Shown here: piece by piece, positions 1 through 5,517 of the stretch
How the letters are laid out: each line of letters begins with the position of its first letter
Numbering within the stretch: position 1 is the stretch's first letter
Source of the DNA: an uncultured bacterium
GTDB lineage: Bacteria > Actinomycetota > Coriobacteriia > Coriobacteriales > Coriobacteriaceae
Length of the DNA stretch: 7,187 nucleotides
NCBI GenBank assembly: GCA_905215945.1
Contig: CAJMRZ010000070.1
Location: 1 to 7,187, forward strand
Direction: 5' to 3'
The notes under the pieces: model-generated
Seen by the model: the letters and a program-made list of their open reading frames with translations, nothing else
Told to the model about the DNA's origin: nothing
Databases searched by the model: none
Made by a program: the position numbers and the translations under genes

Positions 1-673
1 TAGCGGTCAGCTCCTGTGCGTACTTGCAGCTGTCCTTCACGTCCACGATGCTCTCGAAGCCGTCGCGGGTGCCGGAACCGGCCTCACGGCCGATCAGCAC
101 GATCTCGCGCACACCGCCGGCAACCAGGTCGCGCACCTCGGAGATAATGCTCTCAGCATTGCGCGAATGATAGCGACCGCGAATATAGGGGATCATGCAG
201 AAGCTGCAGAAGCGGTTGCAGCCATCGGAAATCTTGACGTAGGCGACAGCACCCTCGACGGTACGCTTGACCTGCGGGATATAGGCTGCGATCTCACGCT
301 CGACACCCAACACGCCATCGATGACCGCCACGATGCCGTCCTCCTCGTCGGCCTTCACAAAGGCCGCGACCTCTGGCAGCTCGTCAGGCAGGTCGTCGCC
401 ATAGCGCGACGGCACGCACCCGCACATGACGATGGGGCAAGAACGAACGCCGTCCTGAACCTCGTTGGCGAGCTCGAGCGTGGTCTCGATGCTCTCGGAC
501 GTTGCGGAGGCGAGGAACGAGCATGTATTGACGATGGCGATATCGGCGTCCTGCGGGTCGAATGCCTCCTCGTAGCCTGCGGCGGTCAAAAGAGAACGCA
601 TGCGGTCGGTGTCAACCTCGTTCTTAGCGCACCCGAGGGTGATGTAGAGCACGGAGCCCAACGGTGTATCCAT
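1..673 (-). CDS. rimO: Ribosomal protein S12 methylthiotransferase RimO (N-terminal half, cut by the window edge)
   Basis: Radical-SAM enzyme with two [4Fe-4S] clusters that adds a methylthio group to a conserved Asp of ribosomal protein S12. The first 224 residues are visible of an expected 430-450, and the C-terminal half lies beyond position 1. The N-terminal MTTase domain shows ITLGCAKNEVDTDRM (Cys15), IVNTCSFLASATSESIETTL (Cys51) and MCGCVPSRY (Cys86, the likely third ligand; Cys84 is adjacent). The radical-SAM motif is CNRFCSFC with Cys152, Cys156 and Cys159, followed by MIPYIRGRYHSR. NEVDTDRM and NTCSFLASATSESI fit RimO better than the tRNA enzyme MiaB; the missing TRAM domain end would settle this. 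An oddity is the segment IGREAGSG (194-201), where the family usually has I-(A/S/G)-Q-(D/N/E). The ATG at 673 places the first motif at the usual distance from the start. Confidence 0.9.
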   Translation of the reverse strand, partial: MDTPLGSVLYITLGCAKNEVDTDRMRSLLTAAGYEEAFDPQDADIAIVNTCSFLASATSESIETTLELANEVQDGVRSCPIVMCGCVPSRYGDDLPDELPEVAAFVKADEEDGIVAVIDGVLGVEREIAAYIPQVKRTVEGAVAYVKISDGCNRFCSFCMIPYIRGRYHSRNAESIISEVRDLVAGGVREIVLIGREAGSGTRDGFESIVDVKDSCKYAQELTA

Positions 674-685
674 GTTGGAGAGCGG

Positions 686-691
686 TCCTTT
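686..691 (-). promoter_or_regulatory. Ribosome binding site of rimO (long spacing)
   Basis: AAAGGA on the minus strand, 12 bases before the ATG at 673-671, in the 27-base gap after the yajQ stop. The spacing is longer than at the other starts in the window. No closer in-frame start is seen, and the protein begins with the family's conserved N-terminus at this ATG. Confidence 0.6.
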
Positions 692-700
692 CGATTGATA

Positions 701-1198
701 TTAGCGGTAGTTGGTGAACTGCAGCGGCTGGCCGTAGTCCTGGTCGCGCAGGAACTGGATCACGGTCTGCAACGCGTCCTTCGAAGCAGAGGAAACACGC
801 AGCTTGTCGGCCTCGATGGTCACCTTGACCTTGAGCTTTTGGTCCTTGATGTCCTTGTTGATCTTCTTGGCGGTCGCCTGGTCGATACCCTCGACGATAT
901 GGCCGAGCACGCGCACGGTGCCGCCCGACGCCGCCTGCGGAGCATCCCACGAGACAGCCTTGAGGTCGATGCCGCGCTTGATGAGCTTGGAGCTCAGCAC
1001 GTCAACAATCTGCTTGGAGACAAAGTCGGCCGGGGCGTTGATCGTAAAGAGCTTGTCGCCCTTCGAAAGCTCGATCGTGGCGCCGGAATCCTTAAGGTCA
1101 TAGCGCTGGGAAATCTCGCGCGTGGTCTGCTGGAAGGCGTTGTCGACCTCTTGCATGTTGACCTCGGACACGACGTCGAAGCTGGAATCTTTAGCCAT
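701..1198 (-). CDS. yajQ: YajQ family nucleotide-binding protein (UPF0234)
   Basis: Small cytoplasmic protein of two ferredoxin-like folds. Family members have been reported to bind nucleotides or RNA, and in Xanthomonas the homologue binds cyclic di-GMP and affects gene expression; whether that holds here is unknown. The 165 residues match the usual length of about 163, and hallmark segments run end to end: SFDVVSEVNMQEVDNAFQQT at 6-25, REISQRYDLKDSGATIEL at 27-44, SSKLIKRGIDLKAV at 69-82, the GIDQATAKKINKDIKDQKLK segment at about 104-123, and the closing GQPLQFTNYR at 156-165. The ATG has a well-placed AAAGGA. The gene sits 26 bases after rodZ and 27 bases before rimO, which suggests co-transcription. 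No regulatory element is seen at its 5' end. Confidence 0.95.
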   Translation of the reverse strand: MAKDSSFDVVSEVNMQEVDNAFQQTTREISQRYDLKDSGATIELSKGDKLFTINAPADFVSKQIVDVLSSKLIKRGIDLKAVSWDAPQAASGGTVRVLGHIVEGIDQATAKKINKDIKDQKLKVKVTIEADKLRVSSASKDALQTVIQFLRDQDYGQPLQFTNYR

Positions 1199-1204
1199 GA
1201 TGTT

Positions 1205-1210
1205 TCCTTT
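1205..1210 (-). promoter_or_regulatory. Ribosome binding site of yajQ
   Basis: AAAGGA on the minus strand, 6 bases before the ATG at 1198-1196, in the 26-base gap after the rodZ stop. It supports the chosen start. Confidence 0.8.
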
Positions 1211-1224
1211 CGCGTACGAGCGAC

Positions 1225-2736
1225 TTAGTAGCTATCGTACGAATAGTCGGTAGAATCGGTGGGCGTCTGACCGTCAGTTGCGGTATCGGCGCCATCCGTG
1301 GACTGGGCATCGGTACCGTCGGTGGTATCGGCACCGTCGGTGGTGTCGGTACCATCAGAACTTTCACCATTCTCGGAATCAGTCGTCTCCTTCTTGGGAA
1401 CGGTGATCGTCACACGCGCAACGCCCGAGGTCTTGGTATCGTAACGGACCTTTTCGCCGTTCTTGGTAACGGTGACATCGGAAGGCTTGGATGTGGTGAT
1501 CTCGATCGAGGACTCGGGCGTGTACTCCTGCTCAAAGGGGCCAGTCGCCTGGGCGCCATAGACCGACTTGCCGTCGACCTTGACCTCAATCCACGCGGTC
1601 TTTCCCTTGGCAACGGAGACTTTGACCTTCGTGACCTCGTTCTCTTCCTTCTTGGCCGTCGTCTTGGTAGCGTCCGAGTCAGTCGACTCATCCGTCGCCT
1701 CATCGGTGTCTTCGTCCTCGTCGACCGTTTCGGTCTTCTTAGAAGACTTCTTGGTCGTCGTCTTGGTAGCAGTGGGCGTCTCGGGCGTGGTCTCGGGCGC
1801 CGAAGATGCGCAGCCGCGCAGAAGCACCACGATGAGCACGATCAGCAGCAAGGCCACGGCACCGATGCCGGCGTAAACGATACGAGGATCTAGACCGTTG
1901 TTCTGGGAAGCACGCCCACCGCCGCGTCCACGACTGGAACTGCTGCGGCCGCCTCCCTGAGGGATACGACCACGATTGCTATCGGAACGGCCGCGATAGC
2001 CACCCTGGCCCTGAAAGCTGCGCTGACCCGAGCGGGGCGCAAGTTCACCGCGGCCTTGATAGCCCCGCTGGCCCGAACGCGGAACCGAGGAGCGCTGGCC
2101 ATACGGCTGCGATTGAGAGCGAAGACGCGGCGTCACCTGCGTGGCATCGGCATCCGCATAGCCACCGCGAGAGCGTCCCGTAGAGGTACCACGGTAACCG
2201 CGATCGGAATAGCCGCCGTCGCCGTAGCCGGCACGAGGGTCACGCGCCACGCCGCGGGCAGCGGGAAGTGCACGGTCCTCGGGCATCGGCGTACTGCGGA
2301 ACCGGTCACGCTGCGAACGAATCTCCTCGCCCGAACCCGTCTCGGTAATATAACCGGCCTGCTGAGGACGCTGTCCATAGCGGGTCGAACGACCGCCCTG
2401 AACCATCAGGAAGCGCCCGTTATCGACCGAGGAACGCGAATTGACGTAGCCGGCGGCGTCCTGAAAACGACCGCCCTGCTGCGACGTCTCGCGCTCATAT
2501 GCCATCAGATCGTCAAAGTAGGCATTGACGACCTCGCGCGGATTGAGGCCCAAAAAGCGAGCATAGCTCGAAATCATGCCCTGCGCATAGCCGCGCGGCG
2601 GCATCGAAGCAAAGTTACCGGTCTCGAAAAACTCGATGATCTGCGGCCTGATTTTGATGGTGTTGGCGACTTGCTGAATGGAAAGGCCCATTCGGCGACG
2701 CTGCTCGAGCAGCATGTCACCAAAGCGTGCAGCCAT
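1225..2736 (-). CDS. rodZ: RodZ-like cell-shape membrane protein (HTH domain, TM, DUF4115), with extra low-complexity regions
   Basis: RodZ proteins link the cytoplasmic shape machinery (MreB where present) to wall synthesis across the membrane. The 503 residues show a Cro/RodZ-type helix-turn-helix at about 5-75 (LLEQRRRMGLSIQQVANTIK, then PPRGYAQGMISSYARFLGL, typical of RodZ rather than a free repressor). An Arg/Gly-rich linker runs from about 161 to 277. One membrane segment lies at about 286-306 (YAGIGAVALLLIVLIVVLL), followed by RGC and an outside Thr/Lys then Asp/Glu-rich stalk (about 312-368). A beta-rich DUF4115-like domain covers about 369-447 (AWIEVKVDGKSVYG, then a VTKNGEKV segment). 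A Thr/Asp/Gly/Ser tail runs from about 450 to 503. Start ATG is fixed by GGAGG and the overlap with ftsK. The family is usually shorter, around 300 residues; the excess is all low-complexity sequence. No MreB gene is visible here, so an MreB link cannot be judged. A pure DNA-binding regulator is less likely because of the membrane topology. Confidence 0.85.
   Translation of the reverse strand: MAARFGDMLLEQRRRMGLSIQQVANTIKIRPQIIEFFETGNFASMPPRGYAQGMISSYARFLGLNPREVVNAYFDDLMAYERETSQQGGRFQDAAGYVNSRSSVDNGRFLMVQGGRSTRYGQRPQQAGYITETGSGEEIRSQRDRFRSTPMPEDRALPAARGVARDPRAGYGDGGYSDRGYRGTSTGRSRGGYADADATQVTPRLRSQSQPYGQRSSVPRSGQRGYQGRGELAPRSGQRSFQGQGGYRGRSDSNRGRIPQGGGRSSSSRGRGGGRASQNNGLDPRIVYAGIGAVALLLIVLIVVLLRGCASSAPETTPETPTATKTTTKKSSKKTETVDEDEDTDEATDESTDSDATKTTAKKEENEVTKVKVSVAKGKTAWIEVKVDGKSVYGAQATGPFEQEYTPESSIEITTSKPSDVTVTKNGEKVRYDTKTSGVARVTITVPKKETTDSENGESSDGTDTTDGADTTDGTDAQSTDGADTATDGQTPTDSTDYSYDSY
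1311..1356 (-). repeat. 18-base tandem repeat in the RodZ C-terminal tail
   Basis: Plus-strand units are CGGTACCGTCGGTGGTAT (1311-1328), CGGCACCGTCGGTGGTGT (1329-1346) and a partial CGGTACCATC (1347-1356). They encode the six-residue Thr-Thr-Asp-Gly-(Ala/Thr)-Asp units of the tail, so gain or loss of a unit keeps the frame. Looser TDG units continue toward the C-terminus. Confidence 0.8.
2008..2082 (-). repeat. Imperfect 15-residue repeat in the RodZ Arg/Gly-rich linker
   Basis: PRSGQRGYQG (residues 219-228) recurs as PRSGQRSFQG (residues 234-243), a 15-residue (45-base) spacing. It sits in a longer cytoplasmic stretch rich in RG, GYR and GYS units just before the membrane segment. Confidence 0.8.
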
Positions 2737-5516
2737 CAGAATCCTCCAAACTCACGATCTTCACGTGCCATCTCGGCGTCGACAGATTCCAGCGCGGCAA
2801 GCCCCTCCTCGTCCAGCAGGACCTCGCGCGGCTTGGAACCGTCGGGCGGTCCGACGACACCCTTTTCTTCCAGCATGTCCATAATACGCCCGGCGCGCGC
2901 ATAGCCAACCTTCAGACGACGTTGCAGGCCAGATGTGGAGCCAAGCTGCGATTCCACCACAATATGGGCGGCTTCCCAAATGAGAGGATCATCGTCTTGC
3001 GGCTCGGCGACTCCGGTGCGGACAATGCCGCCGCCACCCGCCATGGACATGGAAGCGGGCGCCACGGCAGACAGGATCTCCTCGTGGTAGTCGGGCTCGC
3101 TCTGCGACTTGACGAACTCGACAATCTCGTTGATTTCGTCATCCGAGACAAAGCAGCCCTGGATACGGCGAGGCTTGCCCCAGTCGACCTTAGAGAACAG
3201 CATATCGCCCAAACCGGTGAGCTTTTCGGCACCCATCTGGTCGATGATGACGCGCGAGTCGATGCCCGTGGCGACGTTAAAGGCGATGCGGTTGGTGATG
3301 TTGGCCTTGATGAGGCCCGTCACCACGTTGGAGCTCGGGCGCTGCGTGGCCACGATAAGGTGGATACCGGCGGCACGGCCCAGCTGTGCAATACGCACGA
3401 TCGAGGCCTCGACATCCTTACCGGCGACCATCATCAGGTCCGAGAGCTCGTCAATGATGATGACCAGGTAGGGCATCTTTTGCGGCGGGTTATCGTAATG
3501 CTCAAACTCGCCGGCGGCCTGCTTTTCGTTATAGGTCGAGATCTTGCGCACGTTCAGGCGCTCGAAGACCTTCAGGCGACGCTCCATCTCGGACACGGCC
3601 CATTGCAGAGCGCTCGCGGCCTGCTTGGGCTCGGTCACCACGGGCACATAGAGATGCGGCAGACCGTTATAGCCCGCAAGCTCGACGCGCTTGGGGTCGA
3701 CCATGATCAAGCGAACGTCCTCGGGGAGCGCGCGCATGAGCAGGGTCGTGATGATGGAGTTGATCATGACCGACTTACCGGAACCCGTGGTACCGGCGAT
3801 CAGCAGGTGGGGCATCTTGGCGAGGTCGGCGACGACCGGCGTACCCTCGGCATCGCGGCCGATGGCAAGCTCGAGCGGACCGCCCTTCACATAGGGAAGC
3901 ACGTCGCCCAGGTTGACGTTCTGGCGCTTGCGATTGGGGATCTCGATACCCACAAGCGAGGTACCAGGGATCGGGGCAAAGATGCGCACCGACTGAGCAG
4001 CGAGCGAAAGCGCGATATCGTCCTCGAGGCTCGAAATCTTGCTCACGCGCTCGCCCTCGCCAGGTTGCAGCTTAAAGGTCGTCACCGTGGGGCCGGCGAT
4101 CCAGCCGACCACGCGGGCACTGCGGCCAAACTCAAGCAGGGTTGACTGCAGCGACTCGGCAGTCTGTTCCAGCTCCTTGTCAGAAGACGCGGAGGACGCC
4201 GACTGCGGGTTGGCATGCAGGATTTCGAGCGGCGGAAGCTTGAGGCCGTCCTCTTGGTCGCCCTCGGCATCGGAAGTGGTACCGTCCGCTCCCCCATCGC
4301 CGGCTGCAACAGGAGCAGCGGAAGCCGTGGGGGCGGAGGCATCGGAAACCTTGGGATGCTTTAGGAAGTCAGGGATCTGTGGAGCTGCCGAAACGGGATT
4401 CACGGCAAACGGCGGCTCGGACTCGTCAATCTTATCGGGGTCGTCTTCCATCGAAAGCTGGCCGGTTACCTGATCGCGCTTGGCATGGCGACGCGGCAGC
4501 AAAGTTGTCTTTGCAGTCTCAATCGGTGCCTCGTCGTCCTCGTCATCGCCCTCAGTGAGCTCAATCTCGCTATCGGACCAAGACGGGTCGGGCTCGCTCG
4601 TGTTGAGCTTGGGCGCGGCCTTGCCCTTCTTGGCGTGGCGACGCGGCAGCAGCGTGGTCTTAGCGCGCTCGGCCTCCACGGCCTCGGACACGTCGACAAA
4701 CGGGTCATCGTCCTCGTCGTCATCCAAAACCGGGTCGGCATCGCCACCCATGACCGTGGTCACGGCAGCATCGGAGCCCTTTTGACGAAGAATGCTCAGG
4801 TGCGGACGGGCAACACCAGGCACCGACAGGGCTTCGTCGTCACCCCACGGGCTCGCGTTAACATCGGCACGACGGCGCTCGGCAAAATCGGCAGCGCGAT
4901 CGCGTGCGGAGCGCAAAACGCCGCCCACCGAAAAGCCGATGATGACAAAACCAACGACGGCCAGACCCAACAGGACCACCATCGCGATAGGCTTACCCAG
5001 GGCATTCTGCAGCGCGCTCGCAATAAACGCACCGATGTAGCCACCCGAGGCGGACAGATTTTGCGGCGTGAACATAAGGTCGCACGAGTCGCTCGTACCC
5101 GGCACCATCAGCGAAAGAATGGAGACGACGGCGATAAAGACCACGGCTCCGCCCGCGACCGAGCGAATGTTGAGCGGCGAGTCCTCACCCAAAAAGAGCG
5201 TGGCGGCAAACAGCAAGATGACGATCGGCAGCACGTAGGCGCCCAGGCCAAAGCCAAGGTGGTAGAAACCGGCAACCACAGCCGTAACGGGCGCAGTCGC
5301 CGGCGAAATCACGGCAATGAAGGACGCAATCGCCAAAACGGCGATGACCACGCCGGCAATATCGCGGTTGGCCGAGGGCTCGACCAGGGGCTCAAAATCG
5401 TCAAAGTCCGCCTCGTGGCCCTTATTGGCACGCAGATGGGAACCGGCACCCTTAGCAGATGCCGGTTGGCTGTTGGCTTTATTGCCTTTGGCGTTTTGTG
5501 CAGATCCGCGCGCCAA
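2736..5516 (-). CDS. ftsK: DNA translocase FtsK/SpoIIIE
   Basis: Septum-anchored, ATP-driven double-stranded DNA pump that moves chromosome ends out of the closing division site. The 926 residues show the standard order: a short basic N-terminus; four to five membrane segments (about 52-72, 78-109, 118-140, 158-172, 176-201); a long acidic, Ala/Ser-rich linker (about 205-445); and the RecA-like motor. The motor has Walker A GTTGSGKS at 575-582, VDPKRVELAGYNGLPHL at about 606-622, Walker B VIIIDE at 685-690, and ATQRPSSNVVTG at 723-734. The C-terminal gamma winged-helix domain, which reads the orienting DNA sequences, covers about 842-905. Start: TTG with a well-spaced GGAGG; no better start is seen. 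The stop overlaps the rodZ start by one base. The linker carries a duplicated motif (AKTTLLPRRHAK) described separately. Membrane segments plus a gamma domain argue against a plasmid or conjugative FtsK-like ATPase. Confidence 0.98.
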   Translation of the reverse strand: MARGSAQNAKGNKANSQPASAKGAGSHLRANKGHEADFDDFEPLVEPSANRDIAGVVIAVLAIASFIAVISPATAPVTAVVAGFYHLGFGLGAYVLPIVILLFAATLFLGEDSPLNIRSVAGGAVVFIAVVSILSLMVPGTSDSCDLMFTPQNLSASGGYIGAFIASALQNALGKPIAMVVLLGLAVVGFVIIGFSVGGVLRSARDRAADFAERRRADVNASPWGDDEALSVPGVARPHLSILRQKGSDAAVTTVMGGDADPVLDDDEDDDPFVDVSEAVEAERAKTTLLPRRHAKKGKAAPKLNTSEPDPSWSDSEIELTEGDDEDDEAPIETAKTTLLPRRHAKRDQVTGQLSMEDDPDKIDESEPPFAVNPVSAAPQIPDFLKHPKVSDASAPTASAAPVAAGDGGADGTTSDAEGDQEDGLKLPPLEILHANPQSASSASSDKELEQTAESLQSTLLEFGRSARVVGWIAGPTVTTFKLQPGEGERVSKISSLEDDIALSLAAQSVRIFAPIPGTSLVGIEIPNRKRQNVNLGDVLPYVKGGPLELAIGRDAEGTPVVADLAKMPHLLIAGTTGSGKSVMINSIITTLLMRALPEDVRLIMVDPKRVELAGYNGLPHLYVPVVTEPKQAASALQWAVSEMERRLKVFERLNVRKISTYNEKQAAGEFEHYDNPPQKMPYLVIIIDELSDLMMVAGKDVEASIVRIAQLGRAAGIHLIVATQRPSSNVVTGLIKANITNRIAFNVATGIDSRVIIDQMGAEKLTGLGDMLFSKVDWGKPRRIQGCFVSDDEINEIVEFVKSQSEPDYHEEILSAVAPASMSMAGGGGIVRTGVAEPQDDDPLIWEAAHIVVESQLGSTSGLQRRLKVGYARAGRIMDMLEEKGVVGPPDGSKPREVLLDEEGLAALESVDAEMAREDREFGGF
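2743..2747 (-). promoter_or_regulatory. Ribosome binding site of rodZ, inside the end of ftsK
   Basis: On the minus strand the bases read GGAGG, 6 bases before the ATG at 2736-2734. It is formed by the last Phe-Gly-Gly codons of FtsK. With the TGATG stop/start overlap it predicts translational coupling of ftsK and rodZ, and it fixes the rodZ start. Confidence 0.87.
4479..4514 (-). repeat. FtsK linker motif, copy 2 (AKTTLLPRRHAK)
   Basis: Encodes residues 335-346 of FtsK, exactly 50 residues after copy 1 and again preceded by an acidic tract (GDDEDDEAP at about 323-331). The flanking residues are only loosely similar between the copies, so the conserved core is the motif itself. Confidence 0.9.
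4629..4664 (-). repeat. FtsK linker motif, copy 1 (AKTTLLPRRHAK)
   Basis: Encodes residues 285-296 of FtsK, preceded by an Asp/Glu-rich tract (about 265-283) and followed by a Lys-rich segment. Identical in protein to copy 2 at 4479-4514, but with five silent base differences out of 36. Confidence 0.9.
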
Positions 5517-5517
5517 A

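Noticed and set aside
167..1228. Plus-strand open frame (353 codons) opposite yajQ and rimO
   Set aside because: It is in register with both genes, which share a frame. It crosses two well-supported genes and has no recognisable product.
1213..1242. Two CGTACG palindromes near the rodZ stop, considered as an operator or small hairpin
   Set aside because: One is formed by the last Ser-Tyr-Asp codons of rodZ and the other is six bases in a short gap. No extended stem, no T-run and no promoter accompanies them.
1311..1356. Short tandem repeats, considered as a CRISPR or integration site
   Set aside because: The units are adjacent without spacers, lie within a reading frame and encode an obvious TDG peptide repeat.
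2056..2904. Plus-strand open frame (282 codons) opposite rodZ and the end of ftsK
   Set aside because: Arg/Ala/Thr-rich composition mirrors the RG-rich linker on the other strand. No domain is seen.
2727..4145. Plus-strand open frame (472 codons) opposite the FtsK motor
   Set aside because: Codon-register shadow of ftsK, with no domain and no credible ribosome binding site. The opposite strand has clear Walker A and B motifs.
2736..5516. FtsK-like ATPase considered as part of a conjugative or mobile element
   Set aside because: It has the N-terminal membrane domain, linker and gamma domain of chromosomal FtsK, sits among core genes, and no integrase, relaxase or repeats are nearby.
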